64,000 nt of DNA from CAZAPG01 sp964486935 (GCA_964486935.1 CAZAPG010000011.1:86818-150817); one strand, 5' to 3'; shown: positions 50,529 to 59,235, counted from the first letter of the stretch. Notes: a model not told the origin generated them from the letters alone. Made by a program: numbers and translations.

Positions 50529-51318
50529 GGATTTTGAGCGTGACAATTCTGAGAATTTATCTATAACGGATGCAGCTCAAACCGGATTGGATATTACTGG
50601 TGATTTATCCATTGTTTTATGGCTCAAACCAGAAAGTATACCCGGATCGGGTGATTCGACCATTCTTGCCAAATACCTTGCGACCGGCGACAATCGTTCC
50701 TATTGGGTGCGATGGAATCACAGCAATGACCGGCTACAAGTATTATTATCGCCAAACGGTAACGCGAACGTTACATGTGCCACACCTGGTGGTGTTCTTT
50801 CGGCGGGAACGTGGAGTCACTTTGCCGCTGTTTATAATGGCACAGATGTGCGGATTTATATTGATGGAGTTTTGGCCTCAAATGGGTCCCTGAACCCGCT
50901 ATCATACAGCGACGGAATACATAACGGTTCTGCGAACTTCACCATAAGCGGCGGGCAAACAGGAGGTTATTTCGACGGCCTAATAGACGAAGTGGGCATT
51001 TTTAACCGCGCACTGTCAGCGGACGAGGTGAGTGGTTTGTATCGAGGAAAAATCCAGGATTTTTCTGGTACATCCCTGAAAGGGCATTGGCCGTTGTGGG
51101 GACTACACGACCCGGAAATAGACCTTTCTGGCAATGGTAATAGTCTGACCGTCAACGGCACTGCCCGCGCTAATGGCGCGCCGGTGATATTCCGGCTGCC
51201 GGAGGTGACGCAGTTGCCGGAGATTGCGACGGAGCCGTCCGGCGGCCACCCCGCTCAACTACGCGGGACCACCGTGCCGCATCTGCGGCAGTGGCAGCCG
51301 CAAAGAATAGGGAGATAG
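50521..51318 (+). CDS. LamG/concanavalin-like lectin tail protein
   Basis: A 265-residue protein with a laminin-G-like domain across residues 5-200 (LSIVLWLKPESIPGSGDSTI, GTWSHFAAVYNGTDVRIYID, DEVGIFNRALSADEVSGLY). These domains bind sugars, so it is a candidate host-receptor binding or tail-decorating protein. TTG start overlaps the previous gene by eight bases. The ~35 C-terminal residues are Pro/Gln-rich and look unstructured. Confidence 0.8.
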   Translation: MARDFERDNSENLSITDAAQTGLDITGDLSIVLWLKPESIPGSGDSTILAKYLATGDNRSYWVRWNHSNDRLQVLLSPNGNANVTCATPGGVLSAGTWSHFAAVYNGTDVRIYIDGVLASNGSLNPLSYSDGIHNGSANFTISGGQTGGYFDGLIDEVGIFNRALSADEVSGLYRGKIQDFSGTSLKGHWPLWGLHDPEIDLSGNGNSLTVNGTARANGAPVIFRLPEVTQLPEIATEPSGGHPAQLRGTTVPHLRQWQPQRIGR

Positions 51319-51321
51319 AGC

Positions 51322-52002
51322 ATGTCAGCATCAGACGCCAGACCCATTCCGCAGAAAAATACGGCCTATCGGGTTACATTCCCCATTTTCGATGCTGACG
51401 GCGACCTGGTTTCCGGCGCGGCGGGGCTGGATAGCGAGATTAGCAAGGATGGCGGCGCATTTTCTGACTGCGCCAACGAAGCTACTGAAATTGGCTCGTC
51501 AGGAATCTATTACCTGGACCTGACCGCCGCCGAGATGAACGCCGATACGGTGGCGATTATCGTCCAAACAACGACGACCGGCGCTAAAACCACCCCCATT
51601 ATCCTCTATCCTGAGGAGGCGGGGGACATCCGCGTAAATATCACCCAGATTAGCGGCGACGCCACCGCCGCCGACAATCTAGAGGCCGATTACGACGGCA
51701 CAGGCTACAATAAGTCTAATTCCACCATCGGCACCGCGGCGGCGCTGGGCGCGCAGGCCAAGGCGGATGTCAACGCCGAGGTGGTGGACGTGCTGCGTAC
51801 AGACACCATCCCCGATAGTTACGCCGCGGACGGGGCGCAGCCAACCATTGCCCAGGCCGTTTTGGCCATCCACCAATTTTTGCAGGAGCGGGCCGTGAGC
51901 GGTACCACCGTAACAATCAAGAAGCCGGATGGCAGTACTACGGCCATGACCTTTACGCTGGATGACGGCACCAACCCAACCAGCATTACGCGGGCGACCT
52001 GA
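51322..52002 (+). CDS. Tail/baseplate-region protein
   Basis: A 226-residue protein. The first ~100 residues form a beta domain (TAYRVTFPIFDADGDLVSGA) seen in phage tail proteins that attach to the baseplate; a helical stretch (AALGAQAKADVNAEVVDVLR) and a second beta segment (TVTIKKPDGSTTAMTFTLDD) follow. It is coupled to the hub gene (TGATG). Confidence 0.66.
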   Translation: MSASDARPIPQKNTAYRVTFPIFDADGDLVSGAAGLDSEISKDGGAFSDCANEATEIGSSGIYYLDLTAAEMNADTVAIIVQTTTTGAKTTPIILYPEEAGDIRVNITQISGDATAADNLEADYDGTGYNKSNSTIGTAAALGAQAKADVNAEVVDVLRTDTIPDSYAADGAQPTIAQAVLAIHQFLQERAVSGTTVTIKKPDGSTTAMTFTLDDGTNPTSITRAT

Positions 52003-53717
52003 TGGCCACCAAACATTTTATTACCGGCGGGTTGGGCTTAACGCCCGGCACGCCCAAATGGTTAATCACCGATGGTTTTCTCAACCCGGCCCCGCCCTCG
52101 CCGCTGCCATCGACCGCGGTGTGGGAATTTCATTTTGATTTTGGGGATGACCATGCGCTGGACGTTGGCGACGACATCAGCAGTTATGTTAAGCGGGCCA
52201 ACTGGCAGATGGGATTTGCCTCGCCGGCAGAGCGGATTGCCCGCGAGAGCACCCTGGAATTGACATTGCGTAACAGCGACAAACGATTTTCGCCGGAAAA
52301 TGCCGCCAGCCCGCATTATCCTAATTTTACGCTGGGGCGCAGCATCCGGGTGCAGTGCACTTACAACGGCAACACCTACAGCATGATATTGACCGAGAGC
52401 GGACCAATTAAACCAATACCCAACACCAAGGGGGCGAGGGAAACTTTGCTGACCAGCGCCGACTTTTTGGCCAAGGCGCAGCGGGCCGAGGTCAATATTC
52501 CGGTGCTGGAAAACGTGACGGCGGACGAGGTGCTGAAGCAAATTTTATTGACCACCGAGATTTATCCGCCATCGTTCAACGGCCGGTGGCGTTTGGGCAA
52601 GATTGGCGCGGCAGAATTGGGCGTCAATACAGTGCTGGGTAATTTGGCCGACCTGCTGGAAGAGGCCGACGTGGGGCAGAGCGTGCTGCCGTTCGTGGGC
52701 GATAACTGGAATGAGACCTCGATGTACGCGGCGATGGAGGAGCTGGCCGGGCGCGAATATGGCCGCGTTTTTCTGAACCGCAATGGGGCGCTGGTGTTTT
52801 GGAATCGCGACCGGCTGCTAGAGAAAACCACGCCGGATTTTACGCTGTCGGACGCCGACATTGCTGATTATGTTTACTCATTTGGCGATCAGATTATCAA
52901 TTATGCGGTGGCCACGGCCACGCCGCGCAAGGTGGGCGCGGCTTCTGACGATGTGCTGGGCGTGCTGGACAAAGCGGTGAAAATTGGGGGCGGGGAAACC
53001 AAAGAGATTATCATCCGCTATAAATCCACAGCCGAGGGCGTGGATATCGGCGGCAAAAACGCCATCGAGCCGGCCCGCACCACCGACTGGCAGATCAACT
53101 CGCTGGAGGACGGCAGCGGCGAGGATTGGACCGAGTCTCAGGTTTTTGTGGCCGGCAACCTGGTTTACCGGGTAACAGCCGACCTGGTTGAGGAGTCGGC
53201 CACGCGCTCGGTGGTGGCCTGGACCAACAACGGCGTGGAGGATGTCTGGCTGCAAGCGGGCGCGCAAGTGCGGGGGCAAAAAATCACCACCTTTTCTGCC
53301 GTGGCGATGGAGGCGCTGGACAGCGACTCGATTAAAGCCTACGGGCGGTTTCCTTTTTCTTACGGCTACCCGCTGGACGATGTGGACCTGGCTGCCGGCA
53401 TTGCCAGCTTTACCGTGCGCCGCCTTAAAGAACCGGTTGGTACGGCTAAACAGATTACGCTACAGGCGCACAAATCGGCAGACATTTTAGAAAAATGCCT
53501 GACCTATACCATTGGTAATATGGTGCGGATTACCGAGAGCCAGACCGGTAGCGCCGCCGATTATTTTATCATTGGCGAGGCTTGGGAGTGGGCCATAAAA
53601 GAGTGGCTGTGCACCTGGATTTTGGAGCCGGCCCAGCATGCCCAGGCCGACTATTGGCTACTGGGCGTTACCGGGCGGAGCGAATTGGGCCTGACCAGTT
53701 ACCTGGGGCCATTTTAA
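52002..53717 (+). CDS. Tail hub / baseplate protein
   Basis: A 571-residue protein of a size and place typical of tail hub proteins. Central segments FGDDHALDVGDDISSYVKRA, ELTLRNSDKRFSPENAASPH and a late FTVRRLKEPVGTAKQITLQA suggest gp27-like beta domains. No lysozyme or peptidase motif is visible. Confidence 0.72.
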   Translation: MATKHFITGGLGLTPGTPKWLITDGFLNPAPPSPLPSTAVWEFHFDFGDDHALDVGDDISSYVKRANWQMGFASPAERIARESTLELTLRNSDKRFSPENAASPHYPNFTLGRSIRVQCTYNGNTYSMILTESGPIKPIPNTKGARETLLTSADFLAKAQRAEVNIPVLENVTADEVLKQILLTTEIYPPSFNGRWRLGKIGAAELGVNTVLGNLADLLEEADVGQSVLPFVGDNWNETSMYAAMEELAGREYGRVFLNRNGALVFWNRDRLLEKTTPDFTLSDADIADYVYSFGDQIINYAVATATPRKVGAASDDVLGVLDKAVKIGGGETKEIIIRYKSTAEGVDIGGKNAIEPARTTDWQINSLEDGSGEDWTESQVFVAGNLVYRVTADLVEESATRSVVAWTNNGVEDVWLQAGAQVRGQKITTFSAVAMEALDSDSIKAYGRFPFSYGYPLDDVDLAAGIASFTVRRLKEPVGTAKQITLQAHKSADILEKCLTYTIGNMVRITESQTGSAADYFIIGEAWEWAIKEWLCTWILEPAQHAQADYWLLGVTGRSELGLTSYLGPF

Positions 53718-53727
53718 GGAGTAGACG

Positions 53728-54582
53728 ATGACCTGGACGAGTCCTGACAGCAAATCTGATGGCGATTTAATAGACCAGACGATTTGGAACAACCAAGTAC
53801 GCAACAACCTGTTGCATTTGCTGAACGCAGTGGAGCCATTGAGCCTGACGAACAAAAGCGGCTCGGCTGTGACCGAGGGCATGGTGGTCATCCACGACAG
53901 CGGCAATGATAATGCCTTTACGACCACCACTACCGCCGGCAAAACCAATGTATTAGGCGTGGTGGCCGACCCGGCCGGCATTGCCAACGACGCCAGCGGG
54001 CGGATTGCCGGTTACGGCATCAAAACCGTGGCGGTGCAGGGCAATGTCTCGCGAGGGGATTACCTGGAGACCAGCACCACTGCGGGCCGAGCCAAAAGCG
54101 CGGGCACCACGCGCACGCAATCGACGTTTGCCATCGCCTTAACCGCCTACGGGGGCGGCGGGGCTGGCACGGTGACGGCCTGGGTAATGGTCAGCACAGT
54201 TAGCGGCGCGGTGCCGATCAACAGCATCATGTACACCACAGATGCCAGCCCACCCAGCGCCTTTACCGAATACACGGCAGCCCAGGGGCGGACCATTGTA
54301 GGCGTGCCCAGCGGCGGCACCATCGGCGGCACGGTTGGCACGGCGCTAACCAACCTGCAAAACCCAACTCATACGCACACCCTGAGCACAACGCCCAGCC
54401 ACACGCACGACATCAACGCAGATAACGGCGGCGGGGCCGGAAATGCCCGGCTGGCCGGTAGCAATGGCGGGGGCACAAATTACACGGCCACAACACTGAG
54501 CGCCGGCAGCGCCAGCCCATCAACCTCGGCGGCCAACCATATTACGCCGTACATCCAGTTGTTGGTCATCCAAAAATCATAG
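53728..54582 (+). CDS. Collar-type tail fibre
   Basis: A 284-residue fibre. The N-terminal two thirds are Thr/Gly/Ala-rich beta; the tail end has His-rich PTHTHTLSTTPSHTHD, likely metal-binding as in T4 gp12, and then ITPYIQLLVIQKS, the standard collar-fibre terminus. It is probably a host-recognition fibre. Confidence 0.82.
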   Translation: MTWTSPDSKSDGDLIDQTIWNNQVRNNLLHLLNAVEPLSLTNKSGSAVTEGMVVIHDSGNDNAFTTTTTAGKTNVLGVVADPAGIANDASGRIAGYGIKTVAVQGNVSRGDYLETSTTAGRAKSAGTTRTQSTFAIALTAYGGGGAGTVTAWVMVSTVSGAVPINSIMYTTDASPPSAFTEYTAAQGRTIVGVPSGGTIGGTVGTALTNLQNPTHTHTLSTTPSHTHDINADNGGGAGNARLAGSNGGGTNYTATTLSAGSASPSTSAANHITPYIQLLVIQKS

Positions 54583-54593
54583 GAGTTTATCAT

Positions 54594-54857
54594 ATGGCTA
54601 AAACTATCACTCTAACCGAAGTAGACATCAACAAGGTTGAGATCATCCAGGATGACAGCGACGTTGTGCAGGTGGTCATCTATTATGAGTTGCAGGATGA
54701 TACCGGCGCGAGCTGGGCTAATAAGGTCATCCAGAAATACAGCAGCGACTCCGGCCTGCCGGCAGAGCGATTGATGCCCGACGCCTGGGCGACCAAATTC
54801 CGGGCACTGCTGGCCGACATGAAGACGAAGCTGGCTAATTTTGAGCAACTGGCCTGA
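54594..54857 (+). CDS. Small protein following tail fibre
   Basis: An 87-residue protein with a small beta part (INKVEIIQDDSDVVQVVIYY) and a helical end (FRALLADMKTKLANFEQLA). It may be a fibre-assembly chaperone, judged by place only. Coupled to the next gene. Confidence 0.5.
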   Translation: MAKTITLTEVDINKVEIIQDDSDVVQVVIYYELQDDTGASWANKVIQKYSSDSGLPAERLMPDAWATKFRALLADMKTKLANFEQLA

Positions 54858-55333
54858 TGAGCAACGATCTTGCCAACCACGAAGAGCGCTTTCCGATGGC
54901 GCGAACCCCCGGCGCGCAAACGCTGCCAGAGGTCTTTGAGCAGTGGCAGGAGTGGGGGCTTGAGCCGGTAGAGGTGAGCCAGGAACAACTGCGCCAACTG
55001 ATTACCATCGAGCACAACGCGCTAACGCAGGAGTTAACCTGGCGCGTAGAGCGGGCCGACGGCGCGCAGGCGCTGGGTATTTTGGCCACGGCTATGTGGT
55101 CGATGTTTCAGCAATTTTTCAAGGAAAAGAGCAGGCCGCGCCTGACCAGCGGCGCGGCCCGGATTGCGATTCAGCTAGACGGCGACCGGCTCACTGTGGG
55201 CCTGGACCGGCTGGACGACCCGGTGGTGGTCAAAGGCGCGGTGGCGGCGGCGCTGTGGGAGCTAATTGATCGCTCGATGGCCGGCGATCAGGCGGTGGGG
55301 GAATGGCGCCGGCTGTTTGAGTTTGGGACATAA
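54857..55333 (+). CDS. Last rightward structural-region gene, unknown function
   Basis: A 158-residue protein with helices rich in Gln/Glu/Arg (LPEVFEQWQEWGLEPVEVSQ) and a long amphipathic helix near 75-95. No family. The rightward transcript ends near here; the next genes are leftward. Confidence 0.55.
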   Translation: MSNDLANHEERFPMARTPGAQTLPEVFEQWQEWGLEPVEVSQEQLRQLITIEHNALTQELTWRVERADGAQALGILATAMWSMFQQFFKEKSRPRLTSGAARIAIQLDGDRLTVGLDRLDDPVVVKGAVAAALWELIDRSMAGDQAVGEWRRLFEFGT

Positions 55334-55434
55334 CGCGCCAGCAATTCGTCTCAGCTTCCGCCTAACGAGCAGCCAATCAGCCGCCCGGCTATTGATTATG
55401 CCGACCCGTAAGCCCCGCGCTGATACGTCTTTTT

Positions 55435-55695
55435 TCATTTGTTCATTACCTCATCAAAAGCAGCTTCTCTTTCGGCCCATGTTGCGCCGTCGGGAAAATC
55501 ATAAGATTTTACCGGCAGCTTTGCCGGGTCGATTCCGCGAGAGTGGAGGTATGGCTCCACATCGTCGGCCCAAAACAGGCCAGGCTGCGGCCCATCCCAA
55601 TTTTGTTGTACGGCCAAATTTGAGATGCGCTGCTTGGAGACATCGAGCAATTCTTGCAATTCCTGGTGCTGGTAAAATTTGCCCTCGATTGGCAT
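55435..55695 (-). CDS. Small HTH protein (excisionase-like)
   Basis: An 86-residue protein with a MerR/excisionase-type N-terminal wHTH (FYQHQELQELLDVSKQRISN), with the rest acidic. Start codon lies just after a 17/16-bp hairpin (55699-55739) and shows no clear ribosome site. It ends at a partial attC-like core (CCTAACG at 55361-55367, + strand), so it could itself be a cassette gene. It could also be a phage regulator. Confidence 0.65.
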   Translation of the reverse strand: MPIEGKFYQHQELQELLDVSKQRISNLAVQQNWDGPQPGLFWADDVEPYLHSRGIDPAKLPVKSYDFPDGATWAEREAAFDEVMNK

Positions 55696-55698
55696 TTT

Positions 55699-55739
55699 AA
55701 TCGCCTTTGGCCGGATTTACGCCTCCGGCCAGGGCGATT
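55699..55739. other. Stem-loop upstream of the small HTH gene
   Basis: AATCGCCTTTGGCCGGA (55699-55715) pairs with TCCGGCCAGGGCGATT (55724-55739), with one unpaired T. It ends three bases before the leftward ATG, so it may block translation initiation. Core ends are in the wrong orientation for an attC. Confidence 0.55.
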
Positions 55740-55772
55740 AACTTTACCAATAAGGTTGGCTCAATCAGTCTC

Positions 55773-55873
55773 GCTAACGCCCCGCCAATGAGCGGCTGAC
55801 GGGCCTGCGTCTATTTACGGTTGTCCTGCGGACTGAGCGCCGCTTCATCAGTCCGCTCCATTGGCTTGTTAGG
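55773..55873 (-). repeat. attC-like integron recombination site
   Basis: Read on the minus strand it begins CCTAACAAGCCAATGGAGCGG and ends CCGCTCATTGGCGGGGCGTTAGC. Outer cores CTAAC/GTTAG are inverted and the inner arms GCCAATGGAGCGG / CCGCTCATTGGC pair with one extrahelical base. The intervening loop is variable. An ORF on the same strand (56023 to 55811) runs into it, ending PNKPMERTDEA, a phrase typical of cassette ORFs read through attC. Confidence 0.65.
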
Positions 55874-56023
55874 GGGATGCAGTTTCTTTTCTGATACATC
55901 TGCTATTTCCCGAAAAAACTTTACCAAAAATTCCAAATCTTCTCTGGTAAAAGTCGCCTCTTTTAGCGCCATCATAATACGACCGCAAGCCTGTTCTATG
56001 ATTTCCCTACCTGCGCTTTTCAT
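55811..56023 (-). CDS. Small cassette-like ORF, unknown function
   Basis: A 70-residue helical protein (IIEQACGRIMMALKEATFTR, then LEFLVKFFREIADVSEKKL). It starts a few bases after an upstream GTTAGGGGG core (56029-56037 as CCCCCTAAC on +), and its last ~20 residues are encoded by the attC-like palindrome. This core-ORF-attC order matches a mobile integron cassette. No family recognised. Confidence 0.62.
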   Translation of the reverse strand: MKSAGREIIEQACGRIMMALKEATFTREDLEFLVKFFREIADVSEKKLHPPNKPMERTDEAALSPQDNRK

Positions 56024-56042
56024 TCCATCCCCCTAACTCTTA

Positions 56043-56273
56043 TTAGCGCGAATGTCCATTATTAGACATCGCGCTTTTATGATTTTGATAGCCTGTTGGA
56101 TCCCAAAATGATTCGTTTACCACGATTTCAACGGTGGTGCTGCGGACGCGGCGTTGGGGATGGCCGCGATAGCGGACGCAGACCAGGCGTTTTCCGAATT
56201 TTCGGGACCATTGTTTTGTGCCGGGTTCACCCGGCTTCATTGATTTTAGTACTTTTCCGCTTGCCGCCATCAT
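56043..56273 (-). CDS. Small basic conserved-type protein
   Basis: A 76-residue protein: GTKQWSRKFGKRLVCVRYRG then RRVRSTTVEIVV. The compact beta-rich block with KxxxxYG...LVCVRYR resembles small proteins in many phages and mobile elements. Overlaps the upstream gene (ATGA). Ends near a hairpin AGCGCGATGTC/GACATTCGCGCT. Confidence 0.6.
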   Translation of the reverse strand: MMAASGKVLKSMKPGEPGTKQWSRKFGKRLVCVRYRGHPQRRVRSTTVEIVVNESFWDPTGYQNHKSAMSNNGHSR

Positions 56274-56671
56274 TTGACCTCGATACCTGGCTCGCTGTTG
56301 CCGTCGGAAAAGGGGAAACGGATCAGAACGACGATGCCGGCATCGGCAATATCCAGGCTAAGGCTGAGGCTGGCGCTGCCCACCACGCCGGGGATGTTGG
56401 GCCGGATGGGGTTGTTTTCCGGTTCGTAGACGAAGCGAGCATTGTTAGCGCCTCGAATGACCCAGATGCCCTGAGCGCCGGCATCGTTGGCCAGCGCTGC
56501 AATTTCATCGAGGGTATTGAGCGGCAGGCTGACTGGCTCTGGCATACCGCAGATTTCCATGGTGTCCGTCATTGGCTCCATGTCGAGGTGATGCCACATC
56601 CCCTTGTCGAAGGTTTTGTAGATGCCATTGCCACAATTTTTGCAGATCGTTTTCTTGTGGAGTCCCTTCAT
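56270..56671 (-). CDS. Zinc-motif protein, unknown function
   Basis: A 133-residue protein starting with KTICKNCGNGIYK (CxxC) and a later CGMPEP, followed by a beta-rich domain. Probably one zinc site near residues 10-42. ATTGAGGGGAGCG upstream gives a ribosome site. It lies between the nuclease-like gene and the small basic protein. Confidence 0.6.
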   Translation of the reverse strand: MKGLHKKTICKNCGNGIYKTFDKGMWHHLDMEPMTDTMEICGMPEPVSLPLNTLDEIAALANDAGAQGIWVIRGANNARFVYEPENNPIRPNIPGVVGSASLSLSLDIADAGIVVLIRFPFSDGNSEPGIEVK

Positions 56672-56672
56672 T

Positions 56673-57269
56673 TCAATCGCTCCTCTCGAATTGATAAAAG
56701 TTTTTACAGTTTTTTTGGGCTAATTTAAAGGGCCGAATTAATAGCTCGGCGTACAGGCCGGCGAGGTCGGCCGGAGCGGGAATGATGGGGGCGGGAGTCC
56801 GGGCGTTGACGATTGCCCCCGGCTCGGGGTGCGGATCAACCAACAGCAGGCCGGCATTTTCTATGCCGGGATGGGCTTCGATTTTGGCCAGGGCGGCGAC
56901 ATATAAATAGTGAGGCACGGCCAGATAAAAGAGATGGCAGTAATGGAGGTAGTCGTACAGCTTGTAGTCGCCGGCCAGGTCGTGCTCGCTGACCTTGATT
57001 TCAACGCCGATGACAAACGGCCGCCACTCGCGATAATGAGGCTGAACCAGGGCGACCAGATCCAGCCGGCGGCGCTGGGGTTTGGGTTTGCCCCGGCGCG
57101 TGCGCTGATCGGTTTCGAGCCGCACCGTCACCTCGGGAAAAAAATTCACGGCGGTGGTTTCGTAGGGTTGGTTGTAGTCGTTGGAGCGCATGAGCAGGGC
57201 GGCATACTGCACCCACGGCGGCACGGGGCCGGAGGCTGTTAAAGCGATAATGATATCGTCGGCGGTCAT
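56673..57269 (-). CDS. PD-(D/E)xK-type nuclease
   Basis: A 198-residue protein with a restriction-like active site: RRLDLVALVQ (Asp, near residue 83) followed about 15 residues later by VIGVEIKVSEHDL (ExK), then DYLHYCHLFYLAVP. This Asp...ExK spacing with the core fold is the standard PD-(D/E)xK pattern, like MmcB or Holliday-junction-type nucleases. ATG 57269 overlaps the exonuclease stop (ATGA). May act in phage recombination or in attack on other DNA. Confidence 0.72.
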   Translation of the reverse strand: MTADDIIIALTASGPVPPWVQYAALLMRSNDYNQPYETTAVNFFPEVTVRLETDQRTRRGKPKPQRRRLDLVALVQPHYREWRPFVIGVEIKVSEHDLAGDYKLYDYLHYCHLFYLAVPHYLYVAALAKIEAHPGIENAGLLLVDPHPEPGAIVNARTPAPIIPAPADLAGLYAELLIRPFKLAQKNCKNFYQFERSD

Positions 57270-57856
57270 GATTCGTCCCCTTTTACCGGCGTTTCTGCCA
57301 TACATTTGACCACCCCCCACGTCATCAAGGCGTCAGCCTCAGCGCCGTGGGCGCCATCGGTTGAAATCCCACATCGCCGGGCGGCGTCAGTTAATTTCTG
57401 CCAGCGATAGTTACCGTGGTAATCGTTCCAATCGCCGTAAAATTCGGCGTAGCGGAGCATTGCGCAGCAAACTTCGCCCTTCCAATCGCCCTCTAACATG
57501 TCCCGCGCAACGTCGGCGGTGGCTGACTGGAGCATCATCCGCTCGTCATACTCGCGGTTGTAAATCACTACCACCCGGCGGCGCAGAATCTCTCGCAGTT
57601 TAGGCCAAAGCTCGGAAAAACCAGGCGCGCCAAACACGTCCGAGTCTTTGATGCCGTGGATTCTGGTCGCTGCGGCAGGGATAGGTATGGCCGGTTTGAC
57701 ATAGCTATGAAAAACCGTTTTGCCCGCCGCATCCACGACCGCGATTTCAACAATCTGGTCGAACATGCCAATGCCGGTTGTTTCCGTATCTAAAAACAAC
57801 GGTTCTTTTTTGAGAATGTCTCTGGCCCAAAGGATCGCTTTTTCTCTGTCAGTCAT
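57266..57856 (-). CDS. DnaQ-like 3'-5' exonuclease (DEDDh)
   Basis: A 196-residue single-domain exonuclease: ExoI PLFLDTETTGIG (near residue 22), ExoII VIYNREYDE, ExoIII HGAEADALM (near 172). Proofreading or RNA-decay type. Its start overlaps the WGR gene stop (ATGA) and its end overlaps the nuclease gene (ATGA), giving a tightly coupled trio. Confidence 0.82.
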   Translation of the reverse strand: MTDREKAILWARDILKKEPLFLDTETTGIGMFDQIVEIAVVDAAGKTVFHSYVKPAIPIPAAATRIHGIKDSDVFGAPGFSELWPKLREILRRRVVVIYNREYDERMMLQSATADVARDMLEGDWKGEVCCAMLRYAEFYGDWNDYHGNYRWQKLTDAARRCGISTDGAHGAEADALMTWGVVKCMAETPVKGDES

Positions 57857-58101
57857 GGTTTTTTTCTCCTTTCCGGTATGGCTACCTGGCGGTAACCGCG
57901 TTTAATTTTTTGACGTACCAGCGCGTTCTTTTTTTTTGCAGCCTCATCTACCGTGGCGCAGGGGGTAACCAACACGCGCTGCCAGCCGCCGATGCGCCCC
58001 CAGACGCGCACGACGGCGGCGTTACCCAGCAGCCAGGGTTGAACGGTGATGAAATAGAAGCGGCGCTCGTCGCGGTCGGGATCAATCCGGTGCAGCAGCA
58101 T
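57853..58101 (-). CDS. WGR-domain protein
   Basis: An 82-residue protein that is a single WGR domain: FYFITVQPWLLGNAAVVRVW ending in WGRIGG, then AAKKKNALVRQKIKRGYRQV. WGR domains bind nucleic-acid ends or nicks and are found in PARPs and bacterial MolR-type proteins. A stand-alone phage copy coupled to a DEDDh exonuclease suggests a nicked-end recognition partner (inference). Start overlaps the membrane-protein gene by 20 bases. Confidence 0.82.
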   Translation of the reverse strand: MLLHRIDPDRDERRFYFITVQPWLLGNAAVVRVWGRIGGWQRVLVTPCATVDEAAKKKNALVRQKIKRGYRQVAIPERRKKP

Positions 58102-58801
58102 GGCCGCCTCCGTGGCCGTTCATGGTGGCGTAGGTGTAGCGACCCACGGCGTGCACCTGGCCGGTTTGCAGGCCGTAGTTGATGAGGCCGACCGCAGACG
58201 TTTTGGCGCGCCCGGTCCAGCCCTCTACGTCGGCCCGTTTGAACGGCTGGCCGGCGGCCTGCCGGTGAACGACCCCCAGGTCGGCCTCGTAGTCCGGCTG
58301 CCGTTCGGGCACGGACGGCGGCAGCGCCGTCCGCCCGGCGGACGACCGCGCGGACGGCTGAACGGGCGATGGCGCCCCCCCCGGCGACCGGCCGCGCTTT
58401 TTGGCGATCGCTTTGGCCGCGGCCACCGACCGTTCGCGTTCGTCCTGGTCGATGGCCAGGGCGATGTTGGCATAGCCGACGATGGCCAGCACAAAAAACA
58501 ATCCCAAGGTCCAATCGCGCTTGATGACGGCGGTCAGGATGAAGCCGCTGAGGGCGTAGCCGCCCACCAGGCCGGCGGCCAGCCCGACCGGGCCGGCGGG
58601 GTCGCTTTTACGTTTGGTTTTATTCCAGCCGTAGAGCCGGACAAAGGTGTGGAAGGCGGCCACGCCGGTCAGCTCGACGCCGGCGGCGATGGGGCCGGCC
58701 ACGAACGGCGGCACATGGTAAATGGCGGTCAGGGTATCGTAGACGAACCAGGCCGGGGCCAAGGCGATGAGCCAGGGGCCGGTTTGGGCGATGAATTTCA
58801 T
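58082..58801 (-). CDS. Membrane protein with C-terminal DNA-binding-like domain
   Basis: A 239-residue protein. Residues 1-125 carry about four hydrophobic helices (WLIALAPAWFVYDTLTAI; GLVGGYALSGFILTAVI; LGLFFVLAIVGYANIALAID). A Pro/Arg linker leads to a winged-helix-like end (KRADVEGWTGRAKTSAVGLI, residues ~185-225). It could anchor phage replication to the membrane or sense membrane state. Pairs overlap upstream (ATGA at 58798). Confidence 0.66.
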   Translation of the reverse strand: MKFIAQTGPWLIALAPAWFVYDTLTAIYHVPPFVAGPIAAGVELTGVAAFHTFVRLYGWNKTKRKSDPAGPVGLAAGLVGGYALSGFILTAVIKRDWTLGLFFVLAIVGYANIALAIDQDERERSVAAAKAIAKKRGRSPGGAPSPVQPSARSSAGRTALPPSVPERQPDYEADLGVVHRQAAGQPFKRADVEGWTGRAKTSAVGLINYGLQTGQVHAVGRYTYATMNGHGGGHAAAPD

Positions 58802-59235
58802 GCGGCCTGCTCCTTTCTGTTGTGCAGATGCTCTCGCTCCAGCCTGTCCAGCAGGGGCAGCAGCCGGTTTTCACGAAACGCGCCGGCGTTTTGGCCCCCC
58901 AGCAGCCGGGCCAGTTTGGATTGGTGGCCGTAGGCAAACTGGCCATCCTGGATGATATCGGAGAGGTGGGGCAGGATGGCGGCATAGTCGACGGCCAACT
59001 GGTCCGGAGCCGCCGGACCGGTGGCCTGCACCTCGGCGGTAATCTGGCTGAGGCGGTACAGCTCGCCCTCCTGCCGCTGGGCCGTTTTGTACTCGGCGTA
59101 CATGGCCTTGAGCACGTCCTCGCCCACGGCGCGCTGGCCGTAAGGGCTGGCCAGAAAATGGCGCAGCAGCATGAGCCACTTTTGGGAGACGCTCAGGCCG
59201 GGCCGGGCCAGGTCGGCCAGGTTAATCCTGGTCAT
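58798..59235 (-). CDS. Replication-operon protein, unknown function
   Basis: A 145-residue helical protein (VSQKWLMLLRHFLASPYGQR; MYAEYKTAQRQEGELYRLSQ; LLPLLDRLEREHLH). No family recognised. ATG 59235 follows GAGGAG by ten bases; upstream in-frame starts would overlap the next gene more. Coupled to the membrane-protein gene. Confidence 0.55.
   Translation of the reverse strand: MTRINLADLARPGLSVSQKWLMLLRHFLASPYGQRAVGEDVLKAMYAEYKTAQRQEGELYRLSQITAEVQATGPAAPDQLAVDYAAILPHLSDIIQDGQFAYGHQSKLARLLGGQNAGAFRENRLLPLLDRLEREHLHNRKEQAA

Noticed and set aside
55699..55739. Hairpin considered as a second attC site
   Set aside because: Cores are in the wrong orientation (GTTAA...TTAAC on the cassette strand) and RYYYAAC is not met; kept as a stem-loop only.
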